Below, piece after piece: positions 8,604-16,896 of a DNA stretch of 24,033 nucleotides. The DNA comes from Pigoraptor chileana. Lineage: Eukaryota > Opisthokonta > Filasterea. The notes beneath the pieces were generated by a model that had not been told where the DNA came from, did not search any database, and saw nothing but the letters and a program-made list of their open reading frames with translations. Location of the stretch: NCBI GenBank assembly GCA_943704495.1, contig CALSCR010004334.1, positions 1 to 24,033 of the forward strand, in the 5' to 3' direction. The position numbers and the translations under genes are program-made. Numbering within the stretch: position 1 is the stretch's first letter; every line of letters starts with the position of its first letter.

Positions 8604-9623
8604 ACAATAATCAAAAAAAGAAGTATGAGAGTGGCAGGTTAACAATGAGTTTTCGGGAGGGCGCTTTTGTTTGCACAAACCCGGTTCCACACGAGGACCG
8701 TAAGCGCAAATATGAACAAGCACCACAAGTCTTTGTCAAGCGACTAAAAACAGGTCAGTTTTTCTCCGTGAACTTCCCAGAGCATGTATATGGGGGGGGG
8801 GGAAATGAATTTAGATAAGGACATGATAATTAAAGGGCGAGGATTTATGTTTTGTTCTATGTTGCACCCAGATATCTATACGGAAAGGCGGGATATGATT
8901 GTGATTGTGATTAATCCAACAATGACGAGCGAAACGACAGCGAAACTTCGAACAGCAGAGAGTACTGTGGATTTGCTACACAAGGTTCTAGCAGAGGTTG
9001 AGAATTTGAAGGCGGAGCGTAAGGTGTCGGACGAACGTGTCGAGGCGGAGCGTAAGGTGTCGGACAAACGTGTCGCTAAAATCGAACTGCGCTTGAATTA
9101 CATTTCGATCGGACCTATCCTCGAACGCATTTGTTGGAAACTAGTTGCGTCGATGCAACAACCGGCGTGTTTGCCCGGTTGGATAACTTCACGTCCAACC
9201 CAATTGCGGGAAATTGAGAAGAAGAACAAGCGTAACGCGCGTCTCGTCTTCGAGTTTATCTGCTTCCGACGTTACGAGGAAACCTGGAAAGAGTACACAG
9301 CGAGGACCAGCGACCTTCAGAAGGACCTGCGCATCGCCTTTGCGTCCCTTTACAAAAAAGTAGACGATGACTTTATGAAGAAGAGGCATCAACGTACCGG
9401 TATGACGACTGAGTCCGATCGACTTCTCGAGTTGGTTACAGCTTGTACCATCAACCGTAACAGGGTCGCCCATGAACTTGGAAATGCGGACGAATTGAAA
9501 GTCCTTCTCAACAGTTTCGACTTCCCGAAGACAAACTGCAAGCTAACTGAAACCGACGATCTGCGCGCGCTTATGACATACTTTCTCCAGTCCAACTCAA
9601 CACCCCTTTCGGTTGTTCTGTAA
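8600..9623 (+). CDS. Coiled-coil protein of unknown function (spliced)
   Basis: Exon 1 (8600-8753) starts MNNNQKKKYESGRLTMSF and is basic and polar. It joins exon 2 (8872-9623) through a 118-nt GT...AG intron in phase 1, giving 301 residues. Exon 2 has a heptad-like coiled coil (TAESTVDLLHKVLAEVENLK) with a 33-bp duplication (EAERKVSDKRV twice, 9011-9076), then a conserved-looking helical domain (IELRLNYISIGPILERI) with many Arg, Lys and Glu residues. No family is recognised. The start ATG overlaps the predicted phosphatase stop as ATGA, unusual for a eukaryotic nuclear gene, so either this start or the phosphatase 3' end may be misassigned. Without splicing, a shorter start at 8784 could be used. 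Confidence 0.6.
8754..8871 (+). other. Predicted spliceosomal intron, 118 nt
   Basis: Donor ACAG|GTCAGT, acceptor GCACCCAG|AT. It joins KRLKT to DIYTERRDM in phase 1. It contains a run of nine or more G that would be awkward in coding sequence. Confidence 0.6.
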
Positions 9624-9721
9624 TCCGATCTCGTCAAAATCACCCGCGCGCTTTTTTGCCATTTCGCGGTTTCTTTTGCTGCGATTGACATATGTAAAAC
9701 AAAAAACAACTGCTTGCACAT

Positions 9722-10073
9722 TCACTCCATAATGTTGTGCCTAGACACCGAAACGTTTACGCGGCCTTCCAGCTGCTCGTCAATGAACGTGAATGCTACT
9801 TTGCAGTCTTCATCCGACAAGTTGACATAATTTTCACAATCCTGCAAGCAACGCCAGTCTCGTTCAGTGAATGCGAAGACAATCTCGTTGAGTAGTTCGT
9901 TGACCGACACGGATACTCGAATCCCATTCAACCAGCGGACCTTCTCCATTGAATTGCTTGATCATGTGCACGAGGGCACAATGGCAGGAGGATCCTTCAC
10001 TTTTGAAAACGCCGACTATCTCCATTCCATCCTCGTACCAAGAGCTAACGACGTAGCACTGTTGTCCATCCAT
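9722..10073 (-). pseudogene. Small unrecognised minus-strand gene, split frames
   Basis: From ATG 10073 an open frame reads MDGQQCYVVSSWYEDGMEIV and carries coding-like sequence to about residue 45. From about 9920 the neighbouring frame takes over (NGIRVSVSVNELLNEIVFAF) and ends at 9722. The two overlap around 9910-9950, so one protein of about 115 residues interrupted by a single frame change is the simplest reading. A stand-alone 75-residue protein starting at ATG 9949 is the alternative. No family is recognised. It is convergent with the coiled-coil gene, and the stop-to-stop gap is about 100 bases. Confidence 0.4.
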
Positions 10074-10218
10074 TGTGGAATACAGTCGTTACTAGGTGGC
10101 AAACCTGAATTACGATTATTGCTTTCACTTTTTCCTCGCGAACAAGAAATTTAAAGCGAAGATGAGTGGAGACTAGAGTTTCTCTGTTGCCTCCGTCCTG
10201 TTGCAGGTGTGGCGGTCA

Positions 10219-11623
10219 ATGGATCAGCTGATTCGTAGGTACAGTCGTCGTCAACCTTATAGCTTTCCGGCTAAGGAATCCCAGCTGGGAAATGTAAGTT
10301 AAAATGGCGGAATACGCTCTTGTTGAGTCGCTTGACCATGCGACGTTTCGTACAATCAACTTTGCTGCGAAAACGCGACGGGAAATTGGAACGTTTGTGG
10401 ACGGCGAGTGGGCGGGCGGGGCTCCTGACACAATTTGTCCTGTGTCTATCGACAACACAAAGTGCGTATTGGTAACAAACCAAGCGCCACCTGGGCTGTC
10501 GCTTCGAGACGAGGTTTTGAAGGAATCGGTAACTCCCCATTCTGCGGTTAACGTGCAGGATTGGATTGCGAAGCCGATAATCGGCCCTCATTCGTTCAGC
10601 ATTCCACTAGGCGTTCTTACTGGCCAGCCTTCGACGCCAGGGGCGATAGATAATGGGTTGCGTCAGCTTTTTAATTCGATTCCCAGGGCACAACCGTTAA
10701 AAGTTAGGGGTCAGCCACCGATTATGATGACGAATGGGTATATCTGTTACAAACTTCCGAAAAATACGAAGCTTCCGCGAGAGTTTCGGTTCGCCCTCGA
10801 CAACATGCCTGACAACGGCCATCGGACAATTGTCCCAGTTGAGGAGGTTTCATGTGTTACGAAGCACAGTTTTCGGGGCGAACACCTTGCGATTATTCGA
10901 TCAATCGTGGAGCTAAAGGAATGGGAAGTACACTGCATTGTCCTTATCGGAGGAGCTGAGCCACGTTTGAGGAGCCGTTTGATCCGGAGTGCCATCGCAT
11001 GGCCTGCCATATTTACGCGCACGTTTCTCTACTTGATTTGGACGTGGCAATCGCTGCTCACAGGCTTCTGGTCGCGCTCGACACTGTCAACTATCCGCCG
11101 CTATCACAACGCCTTGATCTTTATACTCTCTCGACAGTGCTTAATGTGGTACAGTCGATGGCATGTTGTGATGTTGCGGTGAACCTTCATGATATATGTG
11201 TTAAGGTGGCAACACTTGCCCGCTCGGTGGCACGAGACGACGGACACCGCTTGATAAATAGCTCAGCGAGAAGATTCGTAATATTCGACAATTCAGACGG
11301 GGATGTGTTCGCAGAAGTGTTTCAACGCGGCCTCTCCGATGATAGATGGTATTCATCTGGTAAATTCGACCGTCTTCGATTAAAAGCCGAAACATTTCGT
11401 CACTCGTTTCCTCGTGCCGGTCGCGTTATTGAAAGTTAGGCTCCAAAGTTGGGACAACGTCAATGCCGAGCTAACGAAGGCACGGTCGGCGTCGACACGA
11501 AAGAACCCCTTCGCTAAGAAGCACACTCGCAACTCTGCCCTCAACTACGATAACGTGCAAAATAAACGAGCAAAGAAACGCTGTGGCAAGGAAGTGCAAT
11601 GGATTGCGAAATGCGAGCGGTAA
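10219..11623 (+). pseudogene. Unrecognised basic-tailed protein, frames split
   Basis: Coding-like sequence runs from about 10219 to 11623 but moves between frames twice (near 10965 and near 11400). A short first exon (ATG 10219, MDQLIRRYSRRQPYSFPAKE) ends at a perfect donor (AAT|GTAAGT at 10294). The long frame also has its own ATG at 10304. The first part (to about 10960) reads like a folded domain (RGQPPIMMTNGYICYKLPKN). The middle is helical (DLDVAIAAHRLLVALDTVN). The last part (FLVPVALLKVRLQSWDNVN) ends in a very basic tail rich in Lys, Arg and Asn that could bind nucleic acid or enter the nucleus. I do not recognise the family. Decay or sequencing indels could both explain the breaks. 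Confidence 0.45.
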
Positions 11624-11779
11624 AACAGAGACTTGCTTGCGAGACTTGTGACGCATAAGGACGGCGGCGGCAACAAATCGCGTCGCTACCGCATATGTGG
11701 GTAAGAATGTCAGCGTATCGTGCATGAAACTTCAAAAGATTGCCATACAGTACCTATGTTCAAGTCACAAAGACCGCCT

Positions 11780-12253
11780 TCATTTGTTTCTTTGCGCTTT
11801 GTGAAATCGTGCAAGTCTTTTCATGGCGCGGTTCACTGCACGCAAATCCACGACCGAATCGCCGCATGACGCGGCCAGAGCAAGCACAAGCTTTCGGGTC
11901 ATAAATGAAACAGAATTCCCTGCTTTGACCTTTTCCGCGTCGGCGGTCGCAGACGAAAATGCGCGCAGACGCTTGTTGAGCTTGCCGAGCAGCGCCCGTG
12001 GAGATTCCGTCGCAGTCTCAATGTCCGACAGTTCGCTGAGACACTCTAGCGACGGATACTGTGTGTCAGTTGTGTTCATGGGAGACGACGGCGGAAACTG
12101 CATGACGGTTGCTTCGGCGTCTTCAATAAACGGTGGTATCTCGACAAATGAGAGCTCGGGTGTCGTCACCTTGATTAACAATCGCGACGTCGTCTTGGAC
12201 GTCTTGGACGACGAATGGAGGCATTTAAATACAGCACGTGTGTTGTATTTCAT
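11780..12253 (-). CDS. Hypothetical basic/Ser-Thr-rich protein
   Basis: A 157-residue protein from ATG 12253. The N-terminal part is Ser/Thr/Lys-rich (SSSKTSKTTSRLLIKV). The middle is acidic and Pro/Ser-rich, with a stretch of the LSELSDIETATESP type, and the C-terminus is helical and basic (LRAVNRAMKRLARFHKAQRN). The opposite strand is also open over 11823-12269, but the minus-strand frame has the more protein-like composition and an ATG with A at -3. No domain is recognised. It has a convergent layout with the broken gene upstream, about 150 bases from that gene's stop. Confidence 0.4.
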   Translation of the reverse strand: MKYNTRAVFKCLHSSSKTSKTTSRLLIKVTTPELSFVEIPPFIEDAEATVMQFPPSSPMNTTDTQYPSLECLSELSDIETATESPRALLGKLNKRLRAFSSATADAEKVKAGNSVSFMTRKLVLALAASCGDSVVDLRAVNRAMKRLARFHKAQRNK

Positions 12254-13011
12254 TCTGGAAACTTGCTGAACACAGAATTGAAACAATAAAAACTTAAAAC
12301 GGAAATAAAAATGGGTGCAATGCCCATGAAAAGAGTGTGTTTGAATTGCGGGATTGAACAGAAGCGCGCACTACTACTGCCCCACTGGGAAGAATCTGTG
12401 TGAAAGTTGAACAGATATCCCTTATATAGTCTTTAAGGGGTCATAAATCTAAACGAGGTAATTAACATCCGACCAATCCGGATTGAGATAGATAGTACAA
12501 CAAAGATTGCCTGATAGGGAAGAGTCTGACTGACTGATTGCCAGATGGGGAATTTTCGTGACACTGAGTTGGAATCCTGCTGAAGTGTAGATCCGTACTC
12601 CCCATCCGTGCTTATTGGCCGCATTCCTGACAGTGGATGTTGATGGCAAGCAACTGTTCGAAGCCAGCGACTGGTTCTTACTGATTGAAATCCAGTAGTT
12701 TTATGTCAATAATAGAACAGTCTGTGATTTGCCGAACTCTGGCTAAAATCCGCATCCGAGTTAATGACGTCACATTTGCTTAGCGAAAGCTCGGAAGTGC
12801 AAACATTCGCTTTCCTAAAAAGGCAAAACTTTTTTGCATCACATGATCGAGCTAGCCAATAAGAATACGTTGCAAGATGTCGGAATGACAAGGCCTGTGG
12901 GCGAAAGACCTGTACAAGAAGCAAACCACGGAGCGTACTTCGTTCCCGTCTTCCCGTGCGCTCCTTCAGAATTAGCTGAACCAATCCTGGTTTCGTTTTA
13001 CGAACGCAAAA
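12254..13011. other. Intergenic region before the protease gene
   Basis: No supported gene is seen. A minus-strand frame at 12449-12649 reads somewhat protein-like (VRNAANKHGWGVRIYTSAGF) and could be an isolated exon or remnant. Polyadenylation-like AATAAA occurs at 12284-12289. Upstream of the protease, an inverted CCAAT-context (AGCCAATAAGAATACG near 12855) and CACATGATC at about 12840 could be promoter elements. Confidence 0.35.
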
Positions 13012-14136
13012 ATGACAACGGCGCACCCCAACCCCGAGTGGCCTCTTCTCCTTTACACACACACTCCCGGCGCGACGGGCTCGTGGGGAACTGGGTTCCT
13101 CGTGACAAAGGAGCCACCCCTTCCCGAAATTCCAACTACGGGAATCTCTGCGGGTCCCCCGCTCTCTGCGGCGGAGATGGACAAGCTTGTCGAAGCGCAA
13201 CTACCTGCGCGATCTATGACATCGAGCGAACTGGCCGAACGCGACGCCCGCAAGCTAGCGTCGGAGGCTGACGCCGAGGCTCGGTTTCAAGACCAAGGGA
13301 ACTGGGAAGTGTGCGTTGAGGACGACGCACGCACCCCGCCGTCGGTCTACCTTGTAACGAACGTGCACGTCGTTGATGGATTTTCGCACGTCACGGTATA
13401 CTTTCGCCCGAAGCACGGCTCGGACTTCAACACCGTGACTCTTGCCCTCGTCGACTCGCAAGGCCGTCCACTCTGGAGGTGCACTCCAAGTGATCCGGTT
13501 ATCTCGAACGAAGTGCCCCACCACTTCCATCTTCTAAAGGGCAGCGGAATTTGCGTTCATGATGTGGCGGTGATCCCGCTCCGTATCAAGGACGGTATGT
13601 ATCAGGTTCTTTGGTTGTTGCCCGCCAAATATGCCTTGCTTACTAGTTGTTCGGCGAATAATAATTATTCTTCAGGTCACGCGAAGGGGATAAGCCTGCC
13701 GAAGGAGAGTATTGAAGGGCTGCCGTTTCCACGCACAAACGAACCAGAGGTCCATCCTGGGCGCGCGATTGCCTCGGCGGGATTTCCACTTCTCAACAAT
13801 GTTGAGGCGGGAGTGTGGGCATACCGCGAGCCTTGCGTTGTCCAAGGCAACATTGCCACGCGTCTTCCGCATTGCAAGGAGGTGCGCATCATCGCACCAC
13901 TCATGTGGGGCTCTTCTGGTTCGCTCGTCTACACCGTCGAGGACTACAACGGCACAGCACGAATTTTCCCGATCGGCGTCATGTCCAGCATTACCCTTCT
14001 CAACCACGAGAAAGCAATCGAGCACAACATTCGCGACTCGGGCGTTCGCCAAGTGTGCTCGTGGGAACTCGTCGAAGGATTGGTGCTCGGAGGCGGCCAC
14101 GGCTACGTCAAGGTAGTTGCTCCCTACCCGGCGTGA
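13012..14136 (+). CDS. Trypsin-like serine protease (PA clan)
   Basis: The chymotrypsin-fold catalytic triad is visible: GSWGTGFLV as the first strand, His119 in VTNVHVVDG, Asp184 in CVHDVAVIPL, and Ser302 in MWGSSGSLVY (GxSG loop), numbered without splicing. A 60-residue Pro/Glu/Ala-rich insertion separates the first strand from the His motif. An 81-nt intron (13595-13675) lies just after the Asp motif. Since it is a multiple of three and has no stop, both spliced (347 residues) and retained (374) forms read through. There is no signal peptide, so an intracellular role is likely, as in Trypsin_2-type housekeeping or viral polyprotein-like proteases. Start is ATG 13012 with A at -3. The substrate is unknown. 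Confidence 0.85.
   Translation: MTTAHPNPEWPLLLYTHTPGATGSWGTGFLVTKEPPLPEIPTTGISAGPPLSAAEMDKLVEAQLPARSMTSSELAERDARKLASEADAEARFQDQGNWEVCVEDDARTPPSVYLVTNVHVVDGFSHVTVYFRPKHGSDFNTVTLALVDSQGRPLWRCTPSDPVISNEVPHHFHLLKGSGICVHDVAVIPLRIKDGMYQVLWLLPAKYALLTSCSANNNYSSGHAKGISLPKESIEGLPFPRTNEPEVHPGRAIASAGFPLLNNVEAGVWAYREPCVVQGNIATRLPHCKEVRIIAPLMWGSSGSLVYTVEDYNGTARIFPIGVMSSITLLNHEKAIEHNIRDSGVRQVCSWELVEGLVLGGGHGYVKVVAPYPA
13595..13675 (+). other. Predicted frame-preserving intron, 81 nt
   Basis: Donor G|GTATGT, acceptor ATTCTTCAG|GT, with a branch-like GCTTACTAG about 36 bases before the acceptor. Its translation (LWLLPAKYALLTSCSANNNY) looks unlike the surrounding protease and the DNA turns AT-rich, which supports splicing. 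Confidence 0.65.
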
Positions 14137-14458
14137 TCCCGACACGATTGTTAGGCAAATCAAGCGCAGCCACGTTTTCAGCTCTTGAAGTCGTCCTTTT
14201 GTTTTCTCTTTCTTGCGTTCCGTTTACTCTTTCCTCGCCAGGTGTTTTCACATATTTGTCGTATCCGTTCATCGTCTCTTTCCATAAATCGCAGTTTGGC
14301 AGACGCGCCGGCAATCCATATGTGCGGCCAAAGTATATGTTGCATTTGGAATGCGTGTAATCTATGGCCCTATCAATTGCGTTCCAATCGCCCTCTGAGT
14401 GCGTTTGTGTTGTGCGTGACGATAATAGCAGTCACAGCGGAAGAAGGGCACATGGACG
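14137..14458. other. Intergenic region after the protease
   Basis: A pyrimidine-rich stretch (about 14190-14280) and no frame with recognisable content. I see no gene here. Confidence 0.5.
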
Positions 14459-14713
14459 TTAGCCTTGTCCAGGTGGCACGTGGCTTTGTCCAGTAAGCCG
14501 GTAATGTCCGTTGGCTTTCGCAGCCTTGTTCTTGTCTAGCGTGGCAATATGGGGATCTAGTTTAACGTGACGCAGTCTTACATGGCAAAATATCAATGTC
14601 GTTGGTTTGGCGATACTAATTTGGCGTGCTTGTTCTCTTGAACATGAATGTAACTGCGGGTTACACACAGCAATGACGTTTGCGTCACGCACTTCTGCCC
14701 ATGACCATATCAT
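14459..14713 (-). CDS. Weak hypothetical frame
   Basis: An 84-residue frame from ATG 14713 (MIWSWAEVRDANVIAV) ending at 14459. The middle (LIFCHVRLRHVKLDPHIATL) is moderately protein-like, but no family, intron or promoter supports it. It sits just downstream of the 301-residue minus-strand gene and could be that gene's 3' flank or a remnant. Confidence 0.2.
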   Translation of the reverse strand: MIWSWAEVRDANVIAVCNPQLHSCSREQARQISIAKPTTLIFCHVRLRHVKLDPHIATLDKNKAAKANGHYRLTGQSHVPPGQG

Positions 14714-14745
14714 TGGGGATTTGGGGGCTCAAGGCTGTTATCAAT

Positions 14746-15651
14746 TCAGTACACGCTAACTTGTTGTGACGCTATTTGGTATGCCAACGAGTCAGTATTG
14801 AGGTTGTCCAAGATGATGTTCAAGATTTGCGTTCCCCGAAAGCGGTGAAATATCTTGTCAATAACGGCCTGGTGCCTCGATTCGCATACCGCCATTTCCA
14901 GAGCCTTTTGAAAAGTCCCCTGACTTTGTTTAGCCGTATCGAAATACAAACTGGCTGGCACATGGTCGAGTTCGTTCAGTTGAGGAGTCTCGTGATAAAA
15001 AATGCAGAGCAGCAACACGCCAAAGACTTCTGGTGCTCCCCTGTACTTGCCATCTCCATCTCCGTTGAGGAGGTACCATACTTGTTTCTTATCTACGACA
15101 GTCTGATCACGCAAGAGGTCTCCAACAGCCGCGCACTCGAACCACCGTGGGTTAGATTTCGCGTACTCTTCAAGTGCAAAAAAGGCAACCATTGTCGCGG
15201 AGTTCCACTGGCTAATTTTGGGATCTTTGATGAACGACTTCATGATCTTGCTCGCATTATTGGAGAAGATTTCCTTGAACACCGCTTTCAACTCCCTAAG
15301 TTCAGTAGAGAACCGACCTTCACTTTCGAAGGAGAACCCTGAGGAAGGACACTTGTGGCTGGTTGTGAAACTTGAGTAATCACTGAATTTGTTGCCTATG
15401 CACTTCTCAAACAACTCTACATGGTCGTACTCGATGCTCTTGTTGAGAAAAAATTCCCAATTCGACTCAAAAGTCTCATTCGCGCTTACAAACGACAATA
15501 GCTGTTCGCTGAATGCATTTTTTGCTTCCAATGAGAGCTGCTGCGTAATGAAGTGAATGTACTCACTGGCATCGACTGCTAACAGCACTTTCAACTGCTC
15601 CAGACAGCCTTCAAGATCGCCTGACAACAAGCTATCAAAATGGCTCGACAT
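14746..15651 (-). CDS. Hypothetical helical cytosolic protein
   Basis: A complete 301-residue frame from ATG 15651. It is acidic, has no signal peptide or membrane segment, and is predicted mostly helical by eye (SGDLEGCLEQLKVLLAVDAS; LRELKAVFKEIFSN). Its opening, with repeated Leu/Glu-rich helices, resembles helical-repeat proteins, but no family is recognised. A TATA-like sequence 16-25 bases upstream of the start implies a very short 5' leader. The frame has no breaks, unlike several neighbours, which suggests it is maintained or recent. Confidence 0.6.
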   Translation of the reverse strand: MSSHFDSLLSGDLEGCLEQLKVLLAVDASEYIHFITQQLSLEAKNAFSEQLLSFVSANETFESNWEFFLNKSIEYDHVELFEKCIGNKFSDYSSFTTSHKCPSSGFSFESEGRFSTELRELKAVFKEIFSNNASKIMKSFIKDPKISQWNSATMVAFFALEEYAKSNPRWFECAAVGDLLRDQTVVDKKQVWYLLNGDGDGKYRGAPEVFGVLLLCIFYHETPQLNELDHVPASLYFDTAKQSQGTFQKALEMAVCESRHQAVIDKIFHRFRGTQILNIILDNLNTDSLAYQIASQQVSVY

Positions 15652-15666
15652 CTCAGTTCACACCTG

Positions 15667-15676
15667 TTATATAATA
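15667..15676 (-). promoter_or_regulatory. TATA-like box upstream of 14746-15651 gene
   Basis: On the minus strand the sequence reads TATTATATAA about 16-25 bases before the start codon at 15651. The position is closer to the ATG than usual for protein-coding nuclear genes. Confidence 0.4.
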
Positions 15677-15763
15677 GCGTTTCTTCTCCTTAGATGTTGC
15701 AGTTGGTAAGTGCTTGACCCGCTAGATCCGCGGTTTTACTGTTCCGAACGTGGACTCCCGGCT

Positions 15764-16162
15764 TCATCCACAGGGATCCGCAATTTCACTGTTTGAAAAC
15801 ATGTACGAGTCGTACTCCGTAAGCCTGTTCAACTGTTCCTCTGCTCCAACATACGTAGGAAGAAGTTTCTCTCTGCGAGCAAATCTCTCCGTGCCTGTCT
15901 CAAACTTCCGCCGAGCTTGTGTGTACCTTACTGTTGTCTTTCTTTCCCCACTATCCGACGTGGCGTGGATGATGTCCTTCTTGCCTGGATCAATTCCCAC
16001 AATGGTTGGATGGAACGTCTTGGGCAATTGCCGGCGTTTCGCTGATTTCTCTTCTTTGCGCTGTCTTTTCGTCGAATTGCTTTCTTCGTTCGTCTTGCAA
16101 ATGCGTATCACCGTCGCGCTGACCGAGATTCCGTCCGTGGCAATATGATGGGCAAATTTCAC
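15764..16162 (-). pseudogene. Fanzor (eukaryotic TnpB-like) nuclease fragment
   Basis: About 132 codons resemble the middle of Fanzor proteins, the eukaryotic relatives of bacterial TnpB and Cas12, RNA-guided DNA endonucleases carried by transposons. FAHHIATDGISVSATVIR matches the TDG strand that precedes the nuclease. HPTIVGIDPGKKDIIHAT holds the first RuvC motif with the catalytic Asp58. VRYTQARRKFETGTERF is the following basic segment. There is no ATG at the 5' end (the frame opens at a GTG after a stop), and the second and third RuvC motifs and the zinc ribbon are absent downstream, where a different gene starts. So it is truncated at both ends. A direct repeat of about 20 bases (15725-15744, 15775-15794) flanks its 3' end. 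Family is inferred from motif order, and no guide-RNA region can be identified. Confidence 0.6.
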
Positions 16163-16184
16163 CTTACGCGTACGGCTGTGCTGG

Positions 16185-16398
16185 ATGCACGTTCGTCAGT
16201 TGAAGGACATCATCGAGTGAGTCGAGGATGTTCACACGTATTGCAGCTGAGTTATCAACTGTTGACTGTTTATTTACCTTCCACCATATTAGGAGGGAGC
16301 AAGCGCGTATCGCGAATGAAAGACTCCGTGCGCAAGTTGCCGAACAAGGTGCCGAACAAAGTGCCGAAATCGCAGCTATGAAGGCCGAAACGTGCTAA
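16185..16398 (+). pseudogene. Coiled-coil remnant with intron
   Basis: Exon 1 (ATG 16185, MHVRQLKDII) ends at GTGAGT (16217). Exon 2 (from 16293) reads REQARIANERLRAQVAEQ and similar charged heptads, ending TGC TAA at 16398. Donor and acceptor share phase 2 and the intron is 76 nt. The product would be 45 residues. In the next frame the coiled coil appears to continue past the stop (RAKLRKQL), so this is more likely the decayed end of a longer protein. It is similar in style to the coiled coil of the 8600-9623 gene. It overlaps, antisense, the region just upstream of the Fanzor fragment. Confidence 0.35.
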
Positions 16399-16485
16399 AC
16401 TTCGAAAGCAACTCTAGCGTCGTGATGAAGCCAAATGATCGGTATGAGTTTCATTCTCAAATTTAGCGATATTAACCAAGAGCTG

Positions 16486-16581
16486 TTAGAGCATGTCCGT
16501 AAGAGACATTGATTATGTGCACGGATCCCTGCGGGCGGCAGAGCCGAACCACCACCGTTGTGAGCGGCGGACACGCTCTAA
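16486..16581. mobile_element. Miniature inverted-repeat transposon (MITE), 90 bp
   Basis: TTAGAGCATGTCCG at 16486-16499 is matched by CGGACACGCTCTAA at 16568-16581 (one mismatch in 14). Taking TA as the target duplication (16487-16488 and 16579-16580) leaves a 90-bp element with ends GAGCRTGTCCG, consistent with a Tc1/mariner-type MITE. Its right end, reverse-complemented, runs GAGCGTGTCCGCCGCTCAC and aligns with the GC-rich motif dispersed through the window. It lies between the coiled-coil remnant and a decayed minus-strand gene. Confidence 0.65.
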
Positions 16582-16617
16582 TAATTTTAGTTGCCACATT
16601 TTCATTTTCAGGTTTGC

Positions 16618-16864
16618 TCATTGTTTGAACAAGTCTGACTTCATGGAAGTGCACTTGTCCAAGAAATCCTTGCAATCTGGCCCGGCCCATAGCAAGCTTT
16701 CCTTTGCGCCTCTTTCTCCTTGATGACATCTTCCTTGCCCAGCAATTAACTCATTATGATATGTCTCGATGTTCTCGAGCTGAGCAGTGCATTTCGCTGC
16801 TCTTCGACCGCCACGAGACGACCTGTTGCTGGGCTATCGCCTCGTAAATTCGTCTGTTGTTAAC
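16618..16864 (-). pseudogene. Decayed coiled-coil gene fragment
   Basis: Reading from 16864 downward, coding-like sequence appears in three successive frames: RRIYEAIAQQQVV, then RLVAVEEQRNALL, then a longer stretch starting KCTAQLENIETYHNELIAGQ and ending SMKSDLFKQ at a TGA (16618-16620). The content suggests a coiled coil followed by a short Cys-containing domain. At least two frame changes mark it as a remnant. No family is recognised. Confidence 0.35.
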
Positions 16865-16896
16865 GGCTGGTTTATTTATGCTGATACTCTTTAGGG

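Noticed and set aside
12706-13200. Minus-strand frame opposite the protease start
   Set aside because: Arg-rich shadow with no domain. The plus strand holds the protease's first strand.
15725-15794. 20-base direct repeat flanking the 3' end of the Fanzor fragment as a target-site duplication
   Set aside because: The copies differ at several positions and are only 50 bases apart, with part of the fragment's 3' end inside. They do not bracket a definable element.
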